A stretch of 64,000 nt of DNA from Vreelandella aquamarina. GTDB taxonomy: Bacteria > Pseudomonadota > Gammaproteobacteria > Pseudomonadales > Halomonadaceae. The position numbers were made by a program, and so were the translations under genes. Positions 42,842 to 55,500 of the stretch are shown in pieces. The stretch spans positions 62,001 through 126,000 of the forward strand of contig NZ_JABYQT010000002.1 in the NCBI RefSeq assembly GCF_020075495.1, read 5' to 3'. The notes beneath the pieces were generated by a model. It was not told where the DNA came from. It ran no database searches and was given only the letters and a program-made list of their open reading frames with translations. How positions within the stretch are numbered: position 1 is the stretch's first letter; each line of letters begins with the position of its first letter.

Positions 42842-43507
42842 TGTCTCTTCCCTGAGTTGATGGATCGGAATGCCTTCCGGCAATATTCCGTCAGCGAGAG
42901 ATATTATAAAACATGGCATTAAGTGAGTGTTAAAAATTGAACAACCAAGGGTAAGAAGACGGGCGTCAGCGCTTTTGGAATTGTTGTTCATATCCTTTTT
43001 TTATCAAATATTAAAATTAAATAAATTAGATGATGCGAGGTTTCGGCATTCATTTATCGAAATTGGCGTGCATGGCCATAACGTTAGATCATTCTTTTAT
43101 GGCTTAATTAAAACAGTCGTATGCGATTTTTTATAGATTTAAAGCCAACGATTTAAAAGTATGTTTATCGTTTTTTGTCGTTATTATTAATAAAGATATA
43201 GTTTTCCCACGCCGGCGCTAGTGGTGATGGCCAAGCTGTAAGAAATTGCTGCTTTTTATGTAAGATATTTCTTACAACGCGTATAGAAATTGTATAGCTT
43301 ATGCGCTGTATAACATATATTTTATTTCAAGTATCTGAATTTATTTGTTTTATAGTTGTATGGCCCTGTCCAATATTGAGTTTTTGTAATTAACTTTAAT
43401 GGAGGGGGAATGACTAGGCTAAGAGTCTATTGACCTGCTTTTAGTGTTTGGCTACTCATTATGAAAGTACAACACTAATATCAGCTAAGGGTATGGAGGC
43501 GGGGGAT
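42842..43507. promoter_or_regulatory. AT-rich control region upstream of the giant adhesin
   Basis: About 660 bases without a believable gene. It contains GTAAGAAAT (43238-43246) facing ATTTCTTAC (43267-43275), with the inner palindrome GTAAGA-TATT-TCTTAC (43260-43275), then AT-rich DNA and a 7-codon mini-ORF (43410-43433) behind a strong GGAGGGGG. The palindrome is a candidate operator for adhesin expression; no promoter was assigned. Confidence 0.5.
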
Positions 43508-46500
43508 ATGTCTTTTCTTGCTAAGGTGTCTGCACTGGGAAACGATGTCACGCAAGTTGCAGCCTTCGAAATAGAAAATAGCATTACTCTTTCACAACCC
43601 AGTCAGGTGCTGCTGCAACTCGCTCCGGAAGACGTGCTATCGATGCTGCGCGATGGCAACGACCTGGTGATCGAAACAGCAAGTGGTGAAACACTGCGCA
43701 TTGTCGGTTTTTATAACGATATGCCAGGCGGCGCTGAAAGCGAACTGTATCTCACTGGCACCAATGATCGGTTGATTCCAGTCGAACTTACAACGCTATC
43801 CGATGGCAGTGTTACATACGTAAGCTACTATCCTGAAGGGGAGTATTCTGGCTTCGAGCACTCCCGCGAAAAAGCGGGTTTCTATGCCGAAGACGCTGTA
43901 CTGCCTCTGGCCCTTGGGGCAGTGGGCGTGACCGGCATTGCCGCTGCCAATAGCTCCTCTAGTTCTTCGACACCTCCCGCGGTTGACGATGACGAACCCG
44001 TTGACGATAGCGAAGATGACGCCGGCGATCCCGCCGACCCGGATATCCCGCCAGATGGCGGCCCCACTGACCCCGAAGTACCCGGCGACCCGGACGACCC
44101 CGATGTACCGGGCGATCCAGACGACCCCGATGTACCGGGCGATCCAGACGATCCTGATGTACCCGGCGATCCGGACGATCCTGATGTACCCGGCGATCCA
44201 GACGATCCTGATGTACCCGGCGATCCAGACGATCCTGATGTACCAGGCGATCCAGATGACCCCGATGTGCCGGGCGACCCGGACGATCCCGATGTACCCG
44301 GCGATCCAGACGATCCTGATGTACCAGGCGATCCAGATGACCCCGATGTGCCGGGCGACCCGGATGACCCCGATGTACCCGGCGACCCCGATGACCCGAC
44401 AACGCCGCCACCGCCCACCCTTGCCCTGGTCAATGATACAGGCCGTGCCGTTGATGGTATTACCCGTGATGGCACAATCGAGGTAGCCAATCTTGAAGAG
44501 GGCGCTACCTGGGAGTTCAGCCTGGACGGCGGAGAAACCTGGCTTACCGGCGAAGGCAATAGCTTCGTGCTGCCAGAAGGTGACTACCCGGCGGGGCAGG
44601 TGCGTGCGCGTCAGACCAATGCCGAAGGCGTGACCAGTGAGTTGGGAATCCTGGGCAGCGTCGTCATTGATACCACCGCGCCGGCTTCTCCCACGCTGAC
44701 GCTCGCCAACGATACCGGCGACATCGACGGTGTCACCACCGACGGCACGCTGCTGGTAAGTAATCTGGAATCCGGCGCGCTCTGGGAATTCAGTCTTGAT
44801 GGCGGCGACACCTGGCAGGCAGGGAGTGGCGACCGTTTCATCCTGCCGGAAGGCGAGTACGCTCAGGGGCAGGTACAGATACGCCAGACCGATGCCGCAG
44901 GCAATGTCAGCGATGTAACCGAATTTGGCCCTGTCACCATCGACCTGGTGATCGATGACCCGGATGATCCTGATCTTCCGGCCATACCTACGCTGACACT
45001 CGCCGAGGATACCGGCAGCGCCATCGATGGCATCACGTCAAACGGCACCGTGCTGGTAGGGGGACTGGTGGAAGGCGGCACCTGGGAGATCAGCCTGGAT
45101 GGCGGTAACTCCTGGCAAACCGGCACAGGCGAAAGCTTCGAGCTGGCCGAAGGAACCTATGCCGCCGGCCAGATACTGGTGCGCCAGACCGATGCAGACG
45201 GCAATACCAGCGGTACCCGCACATTGGGCGCGGTGATTATCGATCAGACACCGCCGAATGCGCCAACCCTGGCGCTTGCCAATAACACCGGTGACGACGA
45301 TACCGTGACCAGCGATGGCACGCTGCTGGTGGAAGGCCTGGAACCCGGCGCCACCTGGGAGTTCAGCCTGGACGGCGGCGACACCTGGCAGGCGGGCACG
45401 GGGGACCGTTTCATTCTGCCCGAGGGGGACTACAGCGCCGGTCAGGTGCAGGTCCGCCAGACCGATGCGGCGGGTAACGTCAGCGAGGTCGTAAGCCTTG
45501 GCCCCATCAGTGTTGACCCTGCGATCATCGATCCCGTCGATCCTGTCGTCATCGATGCACCTACGCTGACGCTGGTCGAGGATACCGGTAGTGCCATCGA
45601 CGGGATTACCAGCAATGGCACGGTAGAGGTAGGCGGGTTGGTTGAAGGCGCTACCTGGGAAATCAGCCTCGACGGCGGCCAGTCCTGGCAGGCGGGTGAG
45701 GGCGTGAATTTCGTATTGCCCGAAGGCAGCTATTCGGCCGGCCAGGTGCTGGTACGTCAGCGCGACGCCAACGGCAATGTCAGCGATCCGGGGGCGCTGG
45801 GCAGCGTCGTCATTGATACCACCGCGCCGGCTTCTCCCACGCTGACGCTCGCCAACGATACCGGCGACATCGACGGTGTCACCACCGACGGCACGCTGCT
45901 GGTAAGTAATCTGGAACCAGGCGCGCTCTGGGAGTTCAGCCTCGACGGCGGTAACACCTGGCAGGCAGGGAGCGGCGACCGCTTCATTCTGCCGGAAGGC
46001 GAGTACGCCCAGGGTCAGGTACAGATACGCCAGACCGATGCCGCAGGCAATGTCAGCGATGTAACCGAATTTGGCCCTGTCACCGTCGACCTGGTGATCG
46101 ATGACCCGGATGATCCTGATCTTCCGGCCATACCTACGCTGACACTCGCCGAGGATACCGGCAGCGCCATCGATGGCATCACGTCAAACGGTACCGTGCT
46201 GGTAGGGGGGCTGGTGGAAGGCGGCACCTGGGAGATCAGCCTGGATGGCGGTAACTCCTGGCAAACCGGCACAGGCGAAAGCTTCGAGCTGGCCGAAGGA
46301 ACCTATGCCGCCGGCCAGGTACTGGTGCGCCAGACCGATGCAGACGGCAATACCAGCGGCACCCGCACATTGGGCGCGGTGATTATCGACCAGACGCCGC
46401 CGAATGCGCCAATCCTGGCACTTGCCAATAACACCGGTGACGACGATAGCGTGACCAGCGATGGCACGCTGCTGGTGGAGGGCCTGGAACCCGGCGCCAC

Positions 46501-49500
46501 CTGGGCGTTCAGCCTGGACGGTGGCGACTCCTGGCAGGCGGGCACGGGGGACCGTTTCATTCTGCCCGAGGGAGATTACAGCGCCGGTCAGGTGCAGGTT
46601 CGCCAGACCGATGCGGCGGGTAACGTCAGTCAAATCGGCGAGCTGGGAGCAATCACCATCGACCCCGGCCTTCCGCTGCCTGAAGAACCCGATACCCCGG
46701 CCACGCCAAGTCTGTCACTGATCGAAGATACCAGCGGAAGTGAGGGCATCACCAGCAACGGCAGCGTACTGGTGGGCGATCTCGAGCCCGGCAACCGCTG
46801 GGAGTACAGCCTGGATAACGGTGCGACCTGGGTAGCGGGGCAGGGGGATCGCTTTGTTCTACCGGAAGGTGATTATAGCCAGGGGCAGGTGCAGGTGCGC
46901 CAGATCAATGCGGCGGGCAATACCAGCGCCGCTGGCGTACTGGATGCCGTCGTGGTCGATACGACTGCGCCAGTGACGCCCACCACCGTTCTGGAAAACG
47001 ATACCGGCGACGTCGATGGCATCACCAGCGACGGAACCGTCAACGTCGATAACCTTGAACCCGGTGCCCGCTGGCAATATAGCCTGGATGGCGGCGATAC
47101 CTGGCTTGAGGGGGAGTCAGCCTCCTTCTTGCTGCAAGAAGGTGTCTACGCCACGCGCCAGGTACTGGTACGTCAGTTCGATACGGCGGGTAACGTCAGC
47201 GGCACCAGCAACCTGGGTGCCGTCATTGTCGATACCACCGCCCCTGATGCGCCGTTGCTGAACCTGCTTGATGACACCGGCGGGGTAGATGGCGTGACTG
47301 CCAACGGCACGGTCATCGTCGGTGAACTCGAGCCCGGTACTGCCTGGGAGTACAGCCTGGACAGCGGCGCAACCTGGCTGCGCGGCAGCGGCGACCGTTT
47401 CATTCTGGCCGAAGGCAGCTACGCTGCCGGGCAGGTTCAGGCGCGCCAGATCGACGCGGCGGGCAACGTCAGTGACGTTACCGAGTTTGGCCCGGTGACT
47501 GTTGACCTGATCGTCGATAACCCGGATGACCCGGACCTCCCCGCCATCCCGACGCTTGCGCTTGTCGATGATACCGGTGAGCTCGATGGCATTACCGCAG
47601 ACGGTACCGTGTTGGTGGGCGGCCTGGTCGAAGGCGGCAGCTGGGAGTTCAGCCTGGACGGCGGCCAGACCTGGCAGGCGGGCCTGGGCGATACCTTCGA
47701 ACTGCCGGAAGGCGATTACACCACAGGGCAGATCCTGGTACGTCAGACCGACGCCGATGGCCTGACCAGCGGTACGCGTACCCTGGGCAGTGTCATCGTT
47801 GATACTACTGCGCCAGACGCACCCACTATCGAGGTCGCCAACGATACCGGCGACATCGAAGGCATTACCGCCGATGGTACCATCGTGATCGGCAATCTCG
47901 AACCCGGCGGCTATTGGGAGGTCAGCCTGGACGGCGGCCAGACCTGGCAGCGCGGCGTGGGTGACCGGTTCATCCTGCCCGAAGGTGACTATGCGGGCGG
48001 GCAGGTACAGGTTCGACAAGGCGACCAGGCCGGCAATACCAGCGAGGCCATGAGCCTTGATCCGTTGACCGTCGATCTGACCGCCCCTCGGATACCCACC
48101 TTGCAGCTGGATAGCGACGCAGCCATCACCAATGACCCGACCGTAACCATCGGCAACCTGGAAGCGGGGGCAGTCTGGGAGTTCAGTCTCGATGGTGGCA
48201 ACACCTGGGCCACCGGCAGCGGCACAAGCTTCGAGCTGCCGGAAGGTGAATTCGAGGACGGGCAGGTGCTGGTACGCCAGGTCGATGGAGCGGGCAACGT
48301 CAGCCCCATCGCATCGCTTGCCCCGGTAATTATCGATATCACGCCACCTGTCACGCCCGAATTATCCCTTTCAGGCGACAGCGTCATTACCAACGATGGC
48401 ACCGTGACGGTGGATGGTATCGAGCCGGACGCGACCTGGGAATACAGTTTGAACGGTGGGGCGACCTGGATTGCCGGCGAGGGCACAAGCTTCGTTCTGC
48501 CTGAAGGCGAGTACGCGGCTGGCCGAATACTGGTACGCCAGACCGATACCGCAGGCAACGTCAGTGCCCCGGCAAACCTGAGCACGGTGATTGTCGATAC
48601 CACACCACCCCCCGCACCGCTCCTGACCCTGGCAAGCATCGCCGGTGACGACGGTGTGACGGCTGACGGCACCGTTTTGCTGGGGAATCTCGACCCCAAT
48701 GCGCGCTGGGAGGTGAGCCTGGACGGCGGCCAGAGCTGGCAGCCGGGCAGCGGTGATCGCTTCGTGCTGCCACCAGGCGCTTATGACGAAGGCCAGGTGC
48801 AGGCGCGTCAGATCGATGCGGCGGGCAACGTAAGCTCGGTGACCGGGTTAGGCCCCGTCACGGTCGATCTCACCATCGAGCCACCGACCGATCCGCAGGC
48901 GCCCGCGACACCTACCCTGGCGCTTGCCAATGACACCGGTGATGTCGACAACATTACCAGCGACGGCAGCGTGCTGGTGAGCGGCCTGGTAGAAGGCGGC
49001 ACCTGGGAGTACAGCCTGGATGGCGGCGCCAATTGGCTGACGGGCCAGGGCAGTGGCTTCGATCTGCCCGAAGGTACCTACCCGGCGGGCCAGGTGCTGG
49101 TCCGCCAGACCGATGCCGCCGGTGTGACCAGCGGTACCTCGACCCTCGGCACGGTGATCATCGATACGACGGCGCCCGCGGCACCCACCATCACCCTGGA
49201 AACCGATACCGGCGAACTCGATGGCGTGACCGCCAATGGCGCCGTGCGCATAGGCAATCTGGACCCGGCGGCCACCTGGGAGATCAGTCTGGATGGCGGC
49301 ACTACCTGGCTGCGCGGTACCGGCGAGCGCTACCTTCTGCCGGAAGGCGAGTACGCGGCCGGCGATATTCTGGTGCGCCAGACCGACAGCGCTGGCAACG
49401 TGAGCGACGCAACGCCGCTGGGGGCGGTGACCGTTGTGACCCAGCCGCCCCAGGCGCCCACCATCGACCTGGTGGGCGGCGATCTTACCAACGACGGCAC

Positions 49501-52500
49501 GGTTACCGTGGATGGCCTGCAGCCCGGCGCGACCTGGGAGTACTCGCTGGATGGTGGCAACACCTGGCAAACGGGCCAGAACGATAGCTTCGTTCTTCCC
49601 GAAGGCAACTACTCGGCCGGGCAGGTTCAGGTGCGCCAGATCGATGGCGCAGGCAACATCGGCGCAGTAAGCCAGCTCGATGCCGTGACCATCGATCTCA
49701 CACCGCCCGCCGCGCCGACGGCCACGTTGGCAAACCCATCTGCCATTACCAATGACGGTACCGTCGAGGTCGGCAACCTCGAGCCAGGAGCGACCTGGGA
49801 GTACAGCCTGGACGGCGGCCAAAGCTGGATCATCGGCGAAGGCAGCCGGTTCGTTCTTGCCGAAGGCGAGTACCTGCCCAACCAGGTTCAGGTTCGCCAG
49901 ACCGATGGCGCAGGCAATATCGGCAAGCCGCTCGCGCTCGGCGCGCTGGTTGTGGATACCACCGCGCCGGAGGTGCCGACGCTTGCCCTTGCCAACGACA
50001 CCGGCAGTATTGATGGCGTCACCGCCGATGGCACCGTGCGGGTGGGCAACCTCGACCCGGACGCCCGCTGGGAGTACAGCCTGGACAACGGCGAGACCTG
50101 GGTGCGCGGCGTGGGCGAGAGCTTCGTTCTGCCTCAGGGCAGCTATGGCGACGGTCAGGTACAGGCGCGTCAGGTCGATGCAGCCGGTAATGCCAGTGCG
50201 CCGACGGCGCTTGGGCCCGTGACGGTGGAGCTTACCCTCGACCCGCCCGCTGACCCGGACGCGCCCGCGGCACCGGTGATATCGCTCGATGGTGATACCG
50301 GCGATGTCGATGGCATCACCAACGACGGCCTGATTCAAGTAAGCGGTCTTCTGGACGGGGCCACGTGGCAGTACAGCCTGAACGCCGGGACCAGCTGGTT
50401 CTCCGGGTTTGGCACCAGTTTCAACCTGCCCGAAGGCGTTTACCCGGCAGGCCAGGTGCTGGTTCGCCAGATTGGCCCTGACGGCCGCACCAGCGCCACG
50501 TCCACGCTCGGCTCTCTCACCGTCGATACCACACCGCCGGATGCGCCCATTGCCACGCTTCGCAACGATACCGGCGAGATCGACGGCGTCACGACCGACG
50601 GGACGCTGTTGATCGACAATCTTGAAGCCGGCGCGCGCTGGGAAATCAGCCTGAACGGCGGCGCCAGCTGGCAGTTCGGTACCGGCAACCGCTTCATTCT
50701 GCCCGAAGGCCGTTACGCGGCGGGTGATATTCGTATTCGTCAAATCGATGCGGCTGGCAACGTGAGCGATACGTCGCTCTTGAGCGCCATCGAGGTAGAT
50801 AACGTGCTGCCCGATGCTCCCACGCTCGAGCTGGTGGGCGGCGCCGTGAACAACGATGGCGTAGTGCTTGTAGAAGGCATCGAAGAGGGGGCGCGCTGGG
50901 AGTACAGCCTGGACGGCGGCGCTTCCTGGCTGCTGGGGCGGGGTACCAGCTTTACGCTACCGGAAGGCCGCTACGCCGAAGGGGCCATACAGATACGCCA
51001 GATAGATGGCGCGGGCAACGTCAGCGCGCCAGCTCAGCTACCGGACGTGGTGATCGACCTCACGCCCCCGGCGGCCCCGACGGCGCAGCTCGTTGACGCC
51101 AGCCCGATCACCAACGACGGCACCGTCACCATTGGTGGGCTCGAAGAGGGCGCTACCTGGGAGTACAGCCTGGATGGCGGCGAGACCTGGCAAACCGGTA
51201 CGGGCACGAGCTTTACCCTGCCGGAAGGCGACTACGCCGCGGGCAGCGTGCAGGTGCGCCAGACCGACGTTGCCGGCAACACCGGCGCACCGGCAAGCCT
51301 GGGCGCGGTGGTGATCGACACCACGGCGCCTGACGCCCCGACGCTCAGCCTTGTCAACGACACCGGCGAGATTGGCGACGGCGTGACCGCCGACGGCACC
51401 ATCGACGTAGGCAACCTCGAGCCCGGCGCGTTCTGGGAATATAGCCTTGATGGGGGCGACACCTGGCAGCGCGGCCTGGGCGACCGCTTCGTGCTGCCGG
51501 AAGGCGAGTATGTTGACGGGCAGGTACAGGTTCGCCAGACGGATGCAGCGGGCAATGTCAGCGAGCCCGCCGCGTTCGGCCCGATTGCCGTCGATCTTAC
51601 CATCACCCCGCCCGTGGAGCCGGAAGCTCCGGCCACGCCCACCCTGGCGCTGGCCGAGGATACCGGCGAGCTGGATAACGTGACCAGCAACGGCCTGGTC
51701 AACGTAAGTGGCCTGGTCGAGGGCGTGATCTGGGAATACAGCCTGGACGGTGGCGACAGCTGGGTCGCGGGCACCGGCACCAGTTTCACCCTGGATGAAG
51801 GCACCTACGCCGGCGGCCAGGTGCTGGTACGCCAGACCGAAAACGGCCTGACCAGCGGCACCTCGACGCTGGGCGCCGTGACCATCGATACCACCGCCCC
51901 CGAGACGCCGAGCGTGGCGCTGGTCAACGACACCGGGGCGCTTGACGGCATCACCGCCGACGGCACGCTGCTGATCGGCAACCTCGAACCCGGCACCTTC
52001 TGGGAAATCAGCCTGGATGGTGGCGATACCTGGCAGGCGGGCACCGGGGATCGCTTCATTCTGCCCCAGGCTAGTTACGAGGCAGGCGCCATCGTGGTAC
52101 GCCAGACCGACGGCGCGGGTAACGTCAGCGATAGCGGCAGCGCCGGAGCAATCAGCGTGATTACCACGCCGCCGGCGGCGCCGACGGTCACGCTCGGCGG
52201 CGAAGCACCGTTCACCAATGACGCCACGGTCGAGGTCGACGGTATTGCCGACGGCGCGACCTGGGAGTACACCCTGGACGGTGGCGATACCTGGCTGCCG
52301 GGTACCGGTACTAGCTTCGAGCTACCCGAAGCCGAGTATCTGGCCGGCGATATCCAGGTGCGTCAGATCGACGGCGCGGGCAACGTTAGCTCCCCGGCGC
52401 TGGTCGGGGCGGTCGTCATCGATCAGACCCCGCCGGCAGCACCCACTATTACACCTGCAGATGATAGCCCGATCACCAACGACGGCACCGTTACTATCGG

Positions 52501-55500
52501 CGGGCTCGAAGAGGGCGCTACCTGGGAGTACAGCCTGGACGGAGGCGACACCTGGCAAACCGGCACGGGGACGAGCTTCATCCTGCCGGAAGGCGACTAC
52601 ACCGCGGGCGACGTTCAGGTACGCCAGATCGATCGCGCCGGCAACATCGGTGATCCGGTCGAGCTGGGGGCGGTAGTGATCGATATCACGCCACCCGCAG
52701 CACCCACGATTGCATCGCTCGGCGATAGCCCGATCACCAACGACGGCGCAATCGAGGTAACGGACCTCGAGCCCGACGCCACCTGGGAGTACAGCCTGGA
52801 TGGCGGCGAGACCTGGCAAACCGGTACGGGCACGAGCTTTACCCTGCCGGAAGGCGACTACGCCGCGGGCAGCGTGCAGGTGCGCCAGACCGACGCTGCC
52901 GGCAACACCGGCGCGCCGGCAAGCCTGGGCGCGGTGGTCATCGACACCACGGCGCCTGACGCCCCGACGCTCAACCTTGTCAACGACACCGGCGAGATTG
53001 GCGACGGCGTGACCGCCGACGGCACCATCGACGTGGGCAACCTCGAACCCGGCGCAAGCTGGGAATACAGCCTGGACGGCGGCGACACCTGGCAGCGCGG
53101 CCTGGGCGACCGCTTCGTGCTGCCGGAAGGCGATTACCTCGACGGGCAGGTGCAGGTGCGCCAGACGGATGCAGCGGGCAATGTCAGCGAGCCCGCCGCG
53201 TTCGGCCCGATTGCCGTCGATCTCACCATCACCCCGCCCCTGGAGCCGGAAGCCCCGGCCACGCCCACCCTGGCGCTGGCCGAGGATACCGGCGAGCTGG
53301 CTAACGTGACCAGCAACGGCCTGGTCAACGTAAGTGGTCTGGTCGAGGGCGCGACCTGGGAATACAGCCTGGACGGCGGCGACAGCTGGGTCGCGGGCAC
53401 CGGCACCAGTTTCACCCTGGATGAAGGCACCTACGCCGGCGGCCAGGTGCTGGTACGCCAGACCGAAAACGGCCTGACCAGCGGCACCTCGACGCTGGGC
53501 GCCGTGACCATCGATACCACCGCCCCTGATGCGCCCACCGTGGCGCTCGTCAACGACACCGGGGCGCTTGATGGCATCACTGCCGACGGCACGCTGCTGA
53601 TCGGCAATCTCGAACCCGGCGCCTTCTGGGAAATCAGCCTGGATGGTGGCGACACCTGGCAGGCGGGCACCGGGGATCGTTTCATTCTGCCCCAGGGCAG
53701 CTACGAGGCGGGCGCCATCGTGGTACGCCAGACCGACGGCGCGGGTAACGTCAGCGATAGCGGCAGCGCCGGGGCGATCAGCGTGATTACCACGCCGCCG
53801 GCGGCGCCGACGGTCACGCTTGGCGGCGAAGCACCGTTCACCAGTGACGCCACGGTCGAGGTCGACGGTATTGCCGACGGCGCGACCTGGGAGTACACCC
53901 TGGACGGCGGTGCTACCTGGCTGCCGGGTACCGGTACCACCTTCGAGCTACCCGAAGCCGAGTATCTGGCCGGCGATATCCAGGTCCGCCAGATCGACGG
54001 CGCGGGCAACGTTAGCTCCCCGGCGCTGGTCGGGGCAGTGGTGGTGGATCTCACCCCGCCCGCCGCGCCGGTCATCGATCTGGTCGATGACAGTCCGATC
54101 ACCAACAACGGCACCGTTACTATCGGTGGCCTGGAGGACGGCGCTACCTGGGAGTACAGCCTGGACGGCGGCGAGAGCTGGCAAACCGGTACGGGCACGA
54201 GCTTCACTCTGCCGGAAGGCGACTACGCCGCGGGCAGCGTGCAGGTACGCCAGACCGACGTTGCCGGCAACACCGGCGCACCGGCAAGCCTTGGCGCGGT
54301 GGTCATCGACACCACGGCGCCTGACACCCCGACGCTCAGCCTTGTCAACGACACCGGCGAGATTGGCGACGGCGTGACCGCCGACGGCACCATCGACGTG
54401 GGCAACCTCGAACCCGATGCAAGCTGGGAATATAGCCTTGATGGGGGCGACACCTGGCAGCGCGGCCTGGGCGACCGCTTCGTGCTGCCGGAAGGTGATT
54501 ACCTCGACGGGCAGGTGCAGGTGCGCCAGACGGATGCGGCGGGTAATGTCAGCGAGCCCGCCGCGTTCGGCCCGATTTCCGTCGATCTCACCATCACTCC
54601 GCCCGTGGAGCCGGAAGCCCCGGCCACGCCCACCCTGGCGCTGGCCGAGGATACCGGCGAGCTGGATAACGTGACCAGCAACGGCCTGGTCAACGTAAGT
54701 GGCCTGGTCGAGGGCGCGACCTGGGAATACAGCCTGGACGGCGGCGACAGCTGGATCGCGGGCACCGGCACCAGTTTCACTCTGGATGAAGGCACCTACG
54801 CCGGCGGCCAGGTGCTGGTACGCCAGACCGAAAACGGCCTGACCAGCGGCACCTCGACGCTGGGCGCCGTGACCATCGATACCACCGCGCCCGAGACGCC
54901 GAGCGTGGCGCTGGTCAACGACACCGGGGCGCTTGACGGCATCACCACCGACGGCACGCTGCTGGTCGGCAACCTCGAACCCGGCGCCTTCTGGGAAATC
55001 AGCCTGGATGGTGGCGACACCTGGCAGGCGGGCACCGGGGATCGCTTCATTCTGCCCCAGGGCAGCTACGAGACGGGCGCGATTGTCGTACGCCAGACCG
55101 ACGGTGCGGGTAACGTCAGCGAAAGCGCCACCGCCGGGGCAATCAGCGTGATTACCACGCCGCCGGCGGCGCCGACGGTCACGCTCGGCGGAGAAGCACC
55201 GTTCACCAATGACGCTACGGTCGAGGTCGACGGTATTGCCGACGGCGCGACCTGGGAGTACACCCTGGACGGCGGCGATACCTGGCTGCCCGGTACCGGT
55301 ACCACCTTCGAGCTACCCGAAGCCGAGTATCTGGCCGGCGATATCCAGGTGCGCCAGATCGACGGCGCGGGCAACGTCAGCGCGTCGGCACTGGTCGGGG
55401 CAGTGGTGGTGGATCTCACCCCGCCTGCCGCGCCGGTCATCGATCTGGTCGATGACAGCCCGATCACCAACGACGGCACCGTCACCATTGGCGGGCTCGA

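Noticed and set aside
42927-43136. 69-codon ORF upstream of the adhesin
   Set aside because: No ribosome site, overlaps the region upstream of the lipoprotein gene and has AT-rich non-coding character.
44078-44401. Possible CRISPR-like array of regular repeats
   Set aside because: Units are contiguous with no spacers and stay in frame within a protein; it is a coding minisatellite.
43882-44559. Minus-strand Gly/Ser repeat protein (SSGSPGTSG repeats)
   Set aside because: A mirror of the 27-bp minisatellite inside the adhesin gene, not an independent gene.
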